DNA of 33,623 bases, from contig JAHIWG010000106.1 in the NCBI GenBank assembly GCA_018816345.1, forward strand, positions 1 to 33,623, given 5' to 3'. The position numbers were made by a program, and so were the translations under genes. Source of the stretch: Spirochaetota bacterium. GTDB lineage: Bacteria > Spirochaetota > Spirochaetia > Treponematales > UBA12059. The notes beneath the pieces are model-generated. The model made no database searches. It saw nothing but the letters and a program-made list of their open reading frames with translations, and was not told the DNA's origin. Numbering within the stretch: position 1 is the stretch's first letter; every line of letters begins with the position of its first letter. Positions 7,884-15,770 of the stretch are shown piece after piece.

Positions 7884-7916
7884 CGCGGGCGAACCGACGG
7901 CAGGGAGCCGCCCGCG
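7884..7916. terminator. Hairpin between convergent genes
   Basis: CGCGGGCG (7884-7891) pairs with CGCCCGCG (7909-7916) around a 17-nt loop. It fills the 47-bp gap between the permease (plus) and the DUF1330 gene (minus). There is no T-tract on either side, so it is only a possible bidirectional terminator. Confidence 0.3.
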
Positions 7917-7921
7917 AGGCG

Positions 7922-8218
7922 TCACGAGCGGTCCCGTATGTCGACGACGATGGTATCGCAGTCCGCCCCGGCCAGGCGGTGGGCGAGGATCGCCTGGTAT
8001 TCTGGAGAATAGTACCAGGCGTCAAGCGCGGCCCGGTCGGGGAACTCGATAACCACGGTCTTGGTATACGGGTACGATCCTTCCAGCGCGACGGGCGGCT
8101 CCGCCACGGCGAGGTAGCGGCCCGAGTAGCGCGCGAAGACCTCGTCGCAGGCGGACAGGTAACGGGCATACTCGTTTTCGTCCCGCATGCGGATGTTGGC
8201 GATGAACAGCGAGCTCAC
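7922..8218 (-). CDS. DUF1330 family small protein
   Basis: This 98-residue cytoplasmic protein has the DUF1330 pattern: an N-terminal strand SLFIANIRMRD, then EYARYLSACDEVFARYSGRYLA, PYTKTVVIEFPD and a central AWYYSPEYQAI. Members form small dimeric alpha-beta barrels of the ferredoxin-like type; most have no proven function. The start is GTG (8216-8218) behind GGGAGG on the minus strand. It lies 134 bp downstream of the LuxR-type gene on the same strand and may be in its transcript, but the spacer with tandem repeats could separate them. Confidence 0.88.
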   Translation of the reverse strand: MSSLFIANIRMRDENEYARYLSACDEVFARYSGRYLAVAEPPVALEGSYPYTKTVVIEFPDRAALDAWYYSPEYQAILAHRLAGADCDTIVVDIRDRS

Positions 8219-8250
8219 GGTTCGTCCTCCCGTCCTCCCGGCGGCCTAGG

Positions 8251-8329
8251 GCGCCGGTCGCCGAGCGCCGGTCGCCGCGATGGATGCGGCTAACGTGGCA
8301 GGCCCGGCCTGTCCCGGCCTGTCCCGGCC
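8251..8329. repeat. Two short GC-rich tandem repeats in a spacer
   Basis: GCGCCGGTCGCCG occurs twice (8251-8263 and 8265-8277), one base apart. CCCGGCCTGT follows at 8303-8312 and 8313-8322, with a partial third copy at 8323-8329. Nothing coding is seen in this 134-bp gap. Confidence 0.75.
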
Positions 8330-8352
8330 CGCGGATATAGGCCGCCGTCCTT

Positions 8353-9321
8353 TCAGCGCGGTTCAAGCCCTGAGGCGGCGACCCTGGAACCGGCGACCTG
8401 ACCGTCGCCGTTATCCGCCGCGCCGAAGCCGACGGCCCTGGCTACGAATTCGGCCTTGTTGCGGCAGCCGCATTTCTGGTACGCGTTGTATACGTGCGAC
8501 TCCACGGTGCGCGTGGAGATGTAGAGCGCCTCGCCTATCTCGCGGTTGGTCCGTCCCGCGACTAGGAGCCTGGCGACGTCGGCCTCCCGCGGGCTAAGCC
8601 CGAAGCGCTCGAAGAAGGCCCCTCCGAGGCCGTCCGGGGCGGCGCGGTTGCCGAGGGCTCGGCGGACGGCGGAAGCGAGGATGACGGCGCTCCAGGCCAG
8701 GCTGAAGATCCCCGTGATGAACGGCGAGGCGAGCGCGTCGCTCCTGGGTATCGCCCCTGTGACGAGAAGCGCGGACAGCGCGACGAAGGCCGAGTACGCA
8801 GCCGCGCTCAGGATGAGGAAGGGCAGGCTCTCCCGACGGTCGCCCCGGCCCTTGCCGCCGCCGACCCGGAGCGCGCCCGCGATGGCGACGGCGGCCATTA
8901 CGGCGTTGAAGGAGATATTGACCGTTACCGCCAGGGCGGTCGACGCTAAGAAAGCCGCGATGACGACGGAAACGGTCGTGAGACTGACCGGCGCCCATAG
9001 CATTATCTTGCCGATCTTGCCCGTCTCCATGCCCGCGACCCTGACTACGCAACCCGGAAACGCGAAGGAAATGAGCACGGAAGAGATCGTGTGCACCCAT
9101 CCCAGGAAAACGGGCAGCGCCGCCGGTATCGCCGACAAGTACTTGTTGGAGAAGAACGCTATGGAGAGCGCGAAAAGGACGACCGCGTAGCCCAGAATCG
9201 TCAGGAGGTAATAGGCCCGCCACGATTCCCGCTTCTTGAGCCAGGCCAGGAACTCGGCCCCGAAGCCGGCGGTCAGGAAGGCGAAAGCCAGTATGTCCAG
9301 CCAGAGGATCAAGATGCTCAT
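8353..9321 (-). CDS. Membrane-anchored LuxR-type regulator (7 TM + HTH)
   Basis: This 322-residue protein has seven hydrophobic helices (residues 1 to about 215) and then a LuxR-type helix-turn-helix at 242-297. The HTH starts LSPREADVARLL, continues GRTNREIGEALYIS and ends with the recognition helix TVESHVYNAYQK. There is no receiver domain. The membrane part probably senses a ligand or membrane state and the HTH binds DNA while membrane-bound. It starts at an ATG (9319-9321) behind GGGAGG. It is divergent from the CPBP-ABC operon across a 241-bp spacer, so that operon is its most obvious target, though this is not shown. The last 25 residues are Gly/Ala-rich and look disordered. Confidence 0.9.
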   Translation of the reverse strand: MSILILWLDILAFAFLTAGFGAEFLAWLKKRESWRAYYLLTILGYAVVLFALSIAFFSNKYLSAIPAALPVFLGWVHTISSVLISFAFPGCVVRVAGMETGKIGKIMLWAPVSLTTVSVVIAAFLASTALAVTVNISFNAVMAAVAIAGALRVGGGKGRGDRRESLPFLILSAAAYSAFVALSALLVTGAIPRSDALASPFITGIFSLAWSAVILASAVRRALGNRAAPDGLGGAFFERFGLSPREADVARLLVAGRTNREIGEALYISTRTVESHVYNAYQKCGCRNKAEFVARAVGFGAADNGDGQVAGSRVAASGLEPR

Positions 9322-9390
9322 CGCTTCGGGCCTCCCAAGGCCCCAGTCTATACCGGGATCGCCGCCCTCGGAAAGTGCCGCGATGAGGGC

Positions 9391-9408
9391 CTCGGTAGTC
9401 CTACTGAG
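9391..9408. promoter_or_regulatory. Inverted repeat in the LuxR / CPBP divergent spacer
   Basis: CTCGGTAG (9391-9398) and CTACTGAG (9401-9408) are 8-bp arms with one mismatch, separated by two bases. It lies 70 bp from the LuxR-type start codon and 155 bp from the CPBP start. A binding site for the LuxR-type protein is plausible. No strong promoter boxes are seen in the 241-bp gap. Confidence 0.32.
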
Positions 9409-9562
9409 CCGCTACGTAGGTTTACGGATTCGGATGCGGCTGGAGCGGGATCGGTGTTTACCGAGCTACCGTCGCGCCCGCGCCGCGGTGATACTGCGGC
9501 CATGCGCTCCGTCCGCAGCCGGCCGGCAGTCGCGATGAACCCGTAACCGCAAGGAGACTCAA

Positions 9563-10708
9563 ATGTCAGATCTATCAACAGGCGCCGGACGCCGCGGCGT
9601 CGACTGGCCCGGGATAGTCCGGTTCCTCGTCCTGGCTTTCGGCCTATCCTGGCTGGCGGACCTCGCTGTATTCCTGGGCGGCGGCCTTAAGAATCCCGTT
9701 TTCGGGCTGATCATGCAGTTCCGCATGATGACTCCGGCCTTCTCCGCCATCGCGCTCGGTTTCTTCTTTGACGAAGATTCAGCCATCCATCGCGGAAGGC
9801 TCAGGGGCGCGCCGCGCTCGTTCGTCGTTTATTTCATGGCGCTCACCGCGCTCCAGGCCGCGGGAGCCATCTTCGCCGGCGCGAATCCATCGATCGCCCC
9901 CGCGATCAGCCAGGCCCTCATGGCCCTGGGTATGATCGGGCTCGTCGCCCTCGTCGTTTCCAACCTCCGCAAGGCGGGCAGGGAACGGTTCCGGGGCGCG
10001 GGTCTGGCCGGCGGGCGATGGCAGGTCTGGGTGCTCTACGGACTGGGCATCGTAGCGTTCTACGCGCTTCAGGCCCTTCTCAACCTCGTCACCGGCCTCG
10101 GGACCCGTGTGGACCTCGAGGCGGCCCTTCCCCCCGGAGCGATGGGCTCGATGCCGGGGCCGGCCTTCCTCGCCCTCGGCGCGTTCAACGCGATAGGGCT
10201 CGGCCCCCTGCTCGGCCTCGTGATCACCTTCGGAGAGGAGTACGGCTGGCGCGGGTATCTCCAGGGCGAGCTCGTCCGCATGGGCCGCCGCCGCGGCGTC
10301 CTCCTCCTGGGCGTCATCTGGGGAGCCTGGCACTGGCCGGTCATCTGGATGGGCTACAACTACCCCGGCCATCCCGTCCTCGGAAGCCTGGCCATGACGG
10401 CCGTCTCCGTGATCATGTCCTTCGTCCTGGCGCACGCCGTCTTCAAGGCCAAGGGAATCTGGGTCGCGGCCTACCTGCACGCGCTGGGTAACCAGACCCT
10501 CAGCTTCATCGTGATCTTGCTCATGAAGCCGGCCGACAGCCTGACCTCGTTCGGCATAGGCCTGCCCAGCATCGCCCTCGGAGCGCTGGTCGTCCTGCTC
10601 CTGATCCGCGATCCGGTATGGAACGCGAACGATAGCGCCGATGCCGGACAACGGCTCGTCCCGGCCGGGGACAGCGCCGGCGATGCCCGGGACGGAAGGC
10701 CAGCGTGA
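9563..10708 (+). CDS. CPBP family intramembrane metalloprotease
   Basis: This 381-residue protein has about eight membrane segments and the three CPBP/Abi motifs in order: EEYGWRGYL (E225-E226...R), the HWPVIW motif with H257, and HALGN (H306, N310). These are the metal and active-site residues of Rce1-like membrane proteases. Bacterial members process peptides or protect against bacteriocins, and many are of unknown role. The start ATG at 9563 has AAGGAG at 9551-9556. The 3' end overlaps the next gene (GTGA at 10705-10708). It leads an operon with an ABC exporter. It may mature or degrade an exported peptide, but no small precursor peptide gene was found. Confidence 0.92.
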   Translation: MSDLSTGAGRRGVDWPGIVRFLVLAFGLSWLADLAVFLGGGLKNPVFGLIMQFRMMTPAFSAIALGFFFDEDSAIHRGRLRGAPRSFVVYFMALTALQAAGAIFAGANPSIAPAISQALMALGMIGLVALVVSNLRKAGRERFRGAGLAGGRWQVWVLYGLGIVAFYALQALLNLVTGLGTRVDLEAALPPGAMGSMPGPAFLALGAFNAIGLGPLLGLVITFGEEYGWRGYLQGELVRMGRRRGVLLLGVIWGAWHWPVIWMGYNYPGHPVLGSLAMTAVSVIMSFVLAHAVFKAKGIWVAAYLHALGNQTLSFIVILLMKPADSLTSFGIGLPSIALGALVVLLLIRDPVWNANDSADAGQRLVPAGDSAGDARDGRPA

Positions 10709-11565
10709 CCGCGATAAGGACAGCGGGGCTCGGCAAGGTCTACGAGGGCGGGACGCTCGCCCTCGCGGGGCTCGGGCTGGAGGTCCCGGCCGGCACGGTC
10801 TACGGCCTCCTGGGACCGAACGGGGCGGGCAAGTCTACGGTGACGAGGATCCTAAACGGAACGCTGAGCCCGAGCTCGGGACGGGCAGAGGTGCTCGGTT
10901 CCCGGCCTGAAAGCGAGGAGACCCGGCGGAGGACCTCCACGGTGACTGAGACCGCGCGGATGTACGAGGCGCTCACGTTGCTCGAGAACCTTCGCTTCTA
11001 CGCCCGCATGCACGACGTCCCGGAAGCGGGCCTCGGGGAACGGATCGACGCCCTACTGCGCAGGCTCGAGCTCGAGCCGAAGAGGGACGAGCCGCTCGGG
11101 AACCTGTCCACGGGCATGAAGAAGCGGGCCCAGCTCGCGAGGGCGCTGCTCCACGACCCGGAGCTGCTCTTCCTCGACGAGCCGACATCGGGCCTGGACC
11201 CCGCGAGCGCCCGAGAGGTCGTCGCCCTCATCCGGGAGCTGGTGCGGGAGCGCGGGGTCACCGTGCTCCTCTGCACCCACGACCTGGCCCTCGCCGACAC
11301 CGTCTGCGACGCGTACGGCTTCATCGACCGCGGCGCGCTCCGGGCCTCGGGCACTCGCGCGGAGCTCCAGGAGGCCTCGGGCATCCCGGACCGCCTCAGG
11401 GTCGCGACGACTTCCGGGGAGCTGTCCCTGCCCGTCCCGCCGGAGGGCGACTGCAACGCGCTGCTCGGGGAGCTGATGGCGAGCGGCCGGCGCGTCGTCG
11501 AGCTCCGCGTCGAGAGGCCGAGCCTCGAGCGGCTCTATTTCCACTTCATACGGAAGGATGACTGA
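10705..11565 (+). CDS. ABC transporter ATP-binding protein, NatA-like
   Basis: This 286-residue ATPase has Walker A GPNGAGKST (37-45), an ABC signature LSTGMKKRAQLARAL, Walker B LLFLDEPTSGLD and an H-loop CTHD. The C-terminal region of about 70 residues (GTRAELQEASG...) is the regulatory tail usual in the NatA/CcmA group. The GTG start overlaps the protease stop. The permease follows directly, so they should form an exporter of two ATPases and two permeases. The NatA link is from the family resemblance of the pair; sodium export is not shown. Confidence 0.93.
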   Translation: MTAIRTAGLGKVYEGGTLALAGLGLEVPAGTVYGLLGPNGAGKSTVTRILNGTLSPSSGRAEVLGSRPESEETRRRTSTVTETARMYEALTLLENLRFYARMHDVPEAGLGERIDALLRRLELEPKRDEPLGNLSTGMKKRAQLARALLHDPELLFLDEPTSGLDPASAREVVALIRELVRERGVTVLLCTHDLALADTVCDAYGFIDRGALRASGTRAELQEASGIPDRLRVATTSGELSLPVPPEGDCNALLGELMASGRRVVELRVERPSLERLYFHFIRKDD

Positions 11566-11566
11566 C

Positions 11567-12376
11567 ATGAACTATCGCAAGGTCGTTTGGCTCGTCAGGA
11601 AGGACCTGAGGGAAGCCCTCGGCAATAAATTCGTCGTCCTCCCCATGTTGGTACTACCCCTCGTCCTCTGCGTGGCCATACCCGCGCTCCTCGTGTACCT
11701 CGGCCTGGAGCTGGGCGCCATCGCGTCGAGCGGCGCGCAGTCGCTGGAGCGGCTCCTGCCCCTGTACGACATTCCCGGCCGCCTCGTCGATCCCGTGGAG
11801 CGCATGCTGTACGTATTCCTCAACTATACGATGATGCCCTTCTTCATAATCATCCCTATCATGCTCTCCGGCGTGATAGCGGCCAACTCCGTGGCCGGAG
11901 AGAAGGAGCGGAAGAGCCTGGAGACGCTCCTGTACACGCCCCTGACCAACCGGGAGTTCGTCCTGGGAAAGCTCCTCTCGTCCTTCGTGCCGTCGATGAC
12001 GGTGAGCCTGGTATCGTTCCTCGCCTACTTCGCGGTCACCAACGGCGCGTGGTACGCGCTCCGGGGCTCCTTCGTGCTGGAGGCGGTTTCCTGGATCCCG
12101 GCGCTACTCGTCCTGAGCCCGGCCGCGTCGCTCATGGCCCTCGGCGCCACGCTCCTGGTCGGCATCAAGGCCAAGACCTTCCTGGAGGCGCAGCAGTCCT
12201 CCGCCCTCGTGGTCCTGCCGTGCATCGTCTTCGTGGCGGCCCAGCTCGGCGGGCTCGTCGTCATAAGCCCGCTGGCGATCCTGGCCGCGGGCGTCGCGGT
12301 CCTGGCCCTGGACTACGCGCTGATCATGAGAGTCGCGCCGCGGTTCGACCGGGAGAGGCTGATCTCGACTATTTGA
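11567..12376 (+). CDS. ABC-2 type permease, NatB-like
   Basis: This 269-residue protein has about six membrane segments. Its diagnostic cytoplasmic motif is GEKERKSLETLLYTPLTNRE, found in NatB/ABC2_membrane_3 permeases just after the second membrane segment. ATG 11567 is preferred because GGAAGGA (11552-11558) sits 8 nt upstream and the start follows the ATPase stop by one base. ATG 11558 would place the Shine-Dalgarno against the start codon. It closes the operon; a short hairpin (GCGGCG / CGCCGC, 12409-12426) follows. Confidence 0.88.
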   Translation: MNYRKVVWLVRKDLREALGNKFVVLPMLVLPLVLCVAIPALLVYLGLELGAIASSGAQSLERLLPLYDIPGRLVDPVERMLYVFLNYTMMPFFIIIPIMLSGVIAANSVAGEKERKSLETLLYTPLTNREFVLGKLLSSFVPSMTVSLVSFLAYFAVTNGAWYALRGSFVLEAVSWIPALLVLSPAASLMALGATLLVGIKAKTFLEAQQSSALVVLPCIVFVAAQLGGLVVISPLAILAAGVAVLALDYALIMRVAPRFDRERLISTI

Positions 12377-12468
12377 TGAGCCCGCGCGGCGCGCCCGGCG
12401 GGCGGGTCGCGGCGTTTTTCCGCCGCTTCCAGGACGCCGCGACCGGCGCTCTCCTTGCTGACGGTCCG

Positions 12469-12492
12469 CGGTCCGCCTGGCGGTCCGCCTGG
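12469..12492. repeat. 12-bp tandem duplication in spacer
   Basis: CGGTCCGCCTGG is present twice in a row (12469-12480 and 12481-12492). It is preceded by a partial copy (CGGTCCG, 12462-12468). It lies in the 183-bp gap after the ABC operon. Confidence 0.75.
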
Positions 12493-12559
12493 CGCGCCAC
12501 GCCAACCCGCTTGCCCCTCCGATGGCGCGAAGATATCATGATCCCATGGAAACCCGCCC

Positions 12560-13183
12560 GTGAACCTGCTCGCCCACGCCCTCGTAGCCTACGCCACGCT
12601 GCCCGATACCGAGGGCCAGGAATGCGCGGGCTCGCTCATGGCTGATTATTTCACCGGCCAGAGCCTCGACGACTATCCAGCCGGCGTGCGCGCGGGCATA
12701 GAGCAGCATCGGGCCGTGGACGCCTTCACGGACGGACATCCAGCCTTCGCGTCGTGCAGGAGGGCCATCTCCGAGGCCGGGGCGCCTCGCTTCACCTCCG
12801 GCATCCTCGCCGACGTCTTCTGGGACCATGTGCTCGCGTCGGACTGGGAAACTCATGGGGCGCCGCTCTGCGGGCTAGGCCTAGAGAGCTTCTGTTCCGT
12901 CGTCTACGAGCGGCTCGGGCGCGCCAAGGCCTGGCACAGCCCCGGGTTCGCGCGGGCCTATCCATGGCTCGTCGGCGGCTCGTGGCTATCCTCCTACGCC
13001 CGCCTGGACGGGATAGGGCGAACCCTCGCGGGCATATCGTCGCGCATGAGCGGGCACGTTAGGCTAGAGGAGTGCGTCGCGATACTGCGAAGGCTCGACG
13101 CCCCGCTTCGCGCCGGATTCTCGGCCTTCTGGCCGGAGCTGCTCGCGTCCTACCGGTCGACCGTCGTCCAATCGATCACGTAG
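12560..13183 (+). CDS. Acyl carrier protein phosphodiesterase family (AcpH/DUF479)
   Basis: This 207-residue protein fits the AcpH family, which removes 4'-phosphopantetheine from acyl carrier protein. It shows the N-terminal MNLLAHALVAY, then GSLMADYFTG, HRAVDAFTD with conserved His and Asp, and DVFWDHVLASDW. The length matches E. coli AcpH (193 residues). The GTG start (12560) is the first possible start, since ATG 12546 opens a five-codon frame ending at this GTG (CCGTGA). No clear Shine-Dalgarno is seen. It is monocistronic and convergent with the FecR lipoprotein; the two 3' ends overlap by 34 bp. Confidence 0.88.
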   Translation: MNLLAHALVAYATLPDTEGQECAGSLMADYFTGQSLDDYPAGVRAGIEQHRAVDAFTDGHPAFASCRRAISEAGAPRFTSGILADVFWDHVLASDWETHGAPLCGLGLESFCSVVYERLGRAKAWHSPGFARAYPWLVGGSWLSSYARLDGIGRTLAGISSRMSGHVRLEECVAILRRLDAPLRAGFSAFWPELLASYRSTVVQSIT

Positions 13184-13863
13184 CCTATGCGGGAGGCCGC
13201 CGACTGCACGCTCTCGTCGGTATGGTAGAGCATTCCCGCCGCCTCTACCGAGACGTCCACGCCCTTCGACGTATAGAGCCTCCCCAGGTGGTGGGCCGAG
13301 ACGAGGGTCTCCTCGTGGCCGCCCCTCGAGTCGATGGCGCGCACCTCTCCGTTGCACGCGCAGGCGTAGGTGGACGAGGCGTCGGCCCAGACGCAGAACG
13401 ACGTGCCCCGGACGCCCAGCACCGCTTGCCCGGTAGACACGTTGAACGAGTCGCCCGACGCGAGCTTCTCCAGCTTCTTGAGAACCGAGGCGACGCCGCC
13501 CCTCTCCAGGCTCACCTGCGGGGCTACGCTCGCGAGGTCGATCTCGGCGACGGTATTCTGGCTGAAGCTCAGGACGTTGCGCTCGTTGAACACTACGTCG
13601 AGCCGCGCGCCGGGGCCGGTCCTGACTACGAACCTCGCGGGCAAGGCGGCTCCCGGCTCGGCCGCCGCTCCGTCGACGCTCGCCTCGCCGTCCACGAAGA
13701 CTATCTCCGCCCTGACGGCGCGGGCTTCCGGCCGCGCTCCCGGGGCGGGTACGGCGGCGGGAGCGGAGGATGGAGCGCTCTCGTCGGCCGTACGCGCGCA
13801 CGAGGCTAGGGGCAGGAACGAAGCGACGGCTAACGCCGCCAAGGGAATCAATGGTATTCTCAT
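13150..13863 (-). CDS. FecR-domain lipoprotein
   Basis: This 237-residue protein has a lipoprotein signal peptide with lipobox LASC (lipidated C22) and a Pro/Ala linker. A FecR domain follows at about residues 52-175. Its signature is VDGEASVDG, LSFSQNTVAEIDL, then AVLGVRGTSFCVW. Single-domain FecR proteins of this kind, without FecI sigma or TonB partners, are common in spirochaetes and have no defined role. A C-terminal domain of about 60 residues follows (VSAHHLGRLYTSKG...). The start ATG lacks a Shine-Dalgarno and lies 6 bases after a -10-like box, so the mRNA may be leaderless. A second FecR protein is at 31417. The last 34 bp overlap the end of the ACP phosphodiesterase gene. Confidence 0.85.
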   Translation of the reverse strand: MRIPLIPLAALAVASFLPLASCARTADESAPSSAPAAVPAPGARPEARAVRAEIVFVDGEASVDGAAAEPGAALPARFVVRTGPGARLDVVFNERNVLSFSQNTVAEIDLASVAPQVSLERGGVASVLKKLEKLASGDSFNVSTGQAVLGVRGTSFCVWADASSTYACACNGEVRAIDSRGGHEETLVSAHHLGRLYTSKGVDVSVEAAGMLYHTDESVQSAASRIGYVIDWTTVDR

Positions 13864-13869
13864 GCCCTA

Positions 13870-13898
13870 ATAATCGAAGCGGCGCCGCGCCCTGTCAA
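13870..13898 (-). promoter_or_regulatory. Promoter of the FecR lipoprotein gene
   Basis: Read on the minus strand, a consensus -35 TTGACA (13898-13893) is followed after 17 bp by GATTAT (13875-13870). The A of the start codon at 13863 would be about the transcription start. Confidence 0.45.
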
Positions 13899-13942
13899 TG
13901 CCGCGCGGCGCCGTAGGCCGAAAAACGGGCCCGTCGATCCGG

Positions 13943-14887
13943 CTAGATATCGTTCACGTCCGTCGCGTCGTCGTCCTCGTCCGGCTGCAGGATTCCGTCT
14001 CCGTCGGCGTCTATTCCGAAATCGGCCGATTCCTCGATGTTCTCCTCTATCACCTCGCGGATGAGCGCGTTAGCACCGGTCGCGCCCTCCACGAGGAGGA
14101 TTGCGGGCGCCCCGTTCTCGGTCCCGATAACGATGTCGTTAAGGTCGCAAGCCAGGCCGGAGTTTGTCTTCGTATTCGAGAAATCGAACCACTGCTTGAG
14201 CCTGAAAGCGATGATGATAGGATTGAGCGAGCCCGAGTCGACGACCATGCCCACGGCGGGATCGGCGCCGGATAGCTCTATTCCCTCATCGAGGTCATAG
14301 GCGAGCGTGAAGGGAAGGCCGACGTACGAAGCCCCTTTTATGGTTCCGGTATAGCTGCCCTTCACATAGATCGAGCGACCGAACATAGGATCGCCCGACG
14401 CGACGAGGGGGGTACCGTCGGCCTTGAGCTCCGTCCCGTCCAGCTTATCGATCGAGAGCTCTATCTCGTCGTAGCCTCCGGTCAGGAGCGAGACGTCGGG
14501 AAGCGCCGGCGTCACGGAATTCGATAGCAAGTCGACGAGATAGGTGCCGGGGAACTCGATCTCGAGTTCCTGATCCCGCTCCTCCTGCGAGTCTACCTGA
14601 GCGGGCTCCATCTCTATCTCGATATTCTTGATAGCGAGAGTCGCTACCTGGAGCGACAGCTCGCCCAGCTTAGTGGTCCCGTCCTTCGCCATCACCGGGA
14701 TCACGACCGGCGAGGCCACGGCCCGGCTCGCGCCCGCGACCGCCGTCGACGCTCGCGGAAGACCGCCGCCCGGGACGGTCGCCTGTACGTCGAGGGTGAC
14801 GATTGACTTGCCCGCCGAGCAAGCGGCCATCGACAGGGCCGCGACGATAGCGAGCCCGACGCCCGGAACGATACGTAAGAATCTCAT
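13943..14887 (-). CDS. Lipoprotein, DUF4382-like, with a C-terminal EF-hand loop
   Basis: This 314-residue protein starts at ATG 14887, directly behind AGGAGG; a longer frame from 14992 would hide the signal peptide. The signal peptide ends in MAAC (lipidated C23). The body has the beta-rich pattern LTGGYDEIELSIDKLDG, resembling DUF4382 lipoproteins. Near the end, DADGDGILQPDE is a perfect 12-residue EF-hand loop (D1, D3, D5, G6, E12), followed by an acidic tail. This suggests that it binds calcium. It lies 79 bp upstream of the FecR lipoprotein on the same strand, but that gene has its own promoter. It is divergent from a TetR gene, which is a candidate regulator. Family call is tentative. 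Confidence 0.78.
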   Translation of the reverse strand: MRFLRIVPGVGLAIVAALSMAACSAGKSIVTLDVQATVPGGGLPRASTAVAGASRAVASPVVIPVMAKDGTTKLGELSLQVATLAIKNIEIEMEPAQVDSQEERDQELEIEFPGTYLVDLLSNSVTPALPDVSLLTGGYDEIELSIDKLDGTELKADGTPLVASGDPMFGRSIYVKGSYTGTIKGASYVGLPFTLAYDLDEGIELSGADPAVGMVVDSGSLNPIIIAFRLKQWFDFSNTKTNSGLACDLNDIVIGTENGAPAILLVEGATGANALIREVIEENIEESADFGIDADGDGILQPDEDDDATDVNDI

Positions 14888-15001
14888 ACTAACCTCCTGC
14901 CACATACGTGACGCTCGATAACGTACAGCGGACCTATGCCCCGGCCAACGTTCCTGGTGTAAGTCGATCCAAGTATGTAGTATAATAGACACTATAAATC
15001 A

Positions 15002-15022
15002 GTTGTTCATGATTTGAGCAAC
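15002..15022. promoter_or_regulatory. Candidate TetR operator
   Basis: GTTGTTCA (15002-15009) and TGAGCAAC (15015-15022) are 8-bp arms with one mismatch around a 5-bp centre, 21 bp in all. This is the usual size for a TetR-family site. It sits between the divergent lipoprotein and TetR genes. A consensus TATAAT on the plus strand (14981-14986) is 16 bp away. The reverse strand also reads TATTAT and TATACT across that spot, so one bound dimer could control both directions. Confidence 0.45.
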
Positions 15023-15125
15023 TATGGCTAAGATTGCTGGATTTTAATATTCCTGTGATATTCTTCATATGGCTATGCAATCGGCCGAACAGGAATAGGC
15101 TATGCTACTGTTGAAAGGAATGATA

Positions 15126-15761
15126 ATGGATCCAAGATCGACGCGTACGAAGCAATGGATACGCGAGGCCCTATTATCGCTTATGGAGGAGATCCCCTAC
15201 GAGATTATTAATATAAAAGCAGTCACCGAAAGGGCGAAGACAGCGAGGACCACGTTCTATCTGCATTATACGAGCAAGGACGACGTACTCGCCGACTACC
15301 TGAGAGAGCTATCGTCCAACTACCTTTTAGACTTGAAAGGCGCGGTATCCCGGGGAGAATTCACCTCGACGCTCCCGGCGGAGTTGGCTTTTTCCTTATG
15401 GAAGAAGGAGGCTCGGGTCATTCGCCTCCTCAAGGCCGCGGGCCGCCTCGACCTATTCAACTCCTGCATCGAGGCGTCGATCGCGGAAACCCTCGACTTC
15501 CTCAGCTCTAACGGCCTTATGGACCGTATTCCCCACGAGGCGCACAGGTATATCCTGGATTACCTGCAAGGCGCCCACTCAACCGTGCTATTGCGATGGC
15601 TACAAAGCGGCTGCGAACCGGCTCCGGAGAAGATGGCCGCCTTCCATATCGAGATGCTCGGCTCGATGAGCATAGAGGGCAAGCGACTATACGGGCCGAT
15701 GAGAGGCTTCCGTTTCGAGAGAGACGCAGACCCTGAAGGAGAGCCGCTTCTAGTCGATTAG
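15126..15761 (+). CDS. TetR/AcrR family transcriptional regulator
   Basis: This 211-residue protein has an N-terminal TetR helix-turn-helix (about residues 5-55): TKQWIREALLSLMEE, then INIKAVTERAKTARTTFYLHY, then SKDDVLADYL. The ligand-binding part is not conserved enough to name an inducer. The start at 15126 is preferred because AAAGGA (15114-15119) lies 6 nt upstream; ATGs at 15102 and 15120 are in frame but poorly placed. A 21-bp inverted repeat lies 104 bp upstream. The divergent EF-hand lipoprotein and the following chemotaxis receptor are its likely targets, by position only. Confidence 0.92.
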   Translation: MDPRSTRTKQWIREALLSLMEEIPYEIINIKAVTERAKTARTTFYLHYTSKDDVLADYLRELSSNYLLDLKGAVSRGEFTSTLPAELAFSLWKKEARVIRLLKAAGRLDLFNSCIEASIAETLDFLSSNGLMDRIPHEAHRYILDYLQGAHSTVLLRWLQSGCEPAPEKMAAFHIEMLGSMSIEGKRLYGPMRGFRFERDADPEGEPLLVD

Positions 15762-15770
15762 CATGCAGCC

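Noticed and set aside
8219-8352. Short repeats that could be taken for a CRISPR array
   Set aside because: The units are 10-13 bp, tandem without spacers and GC-rich; no cas genes are present.
13150-13183. Frameshift suspected at the ends of the overlapping convergent genes
   Set aside because: Both proteins reach normal length and have intact domains; a 34-bp tail overlap between convergent genes is acceptable.
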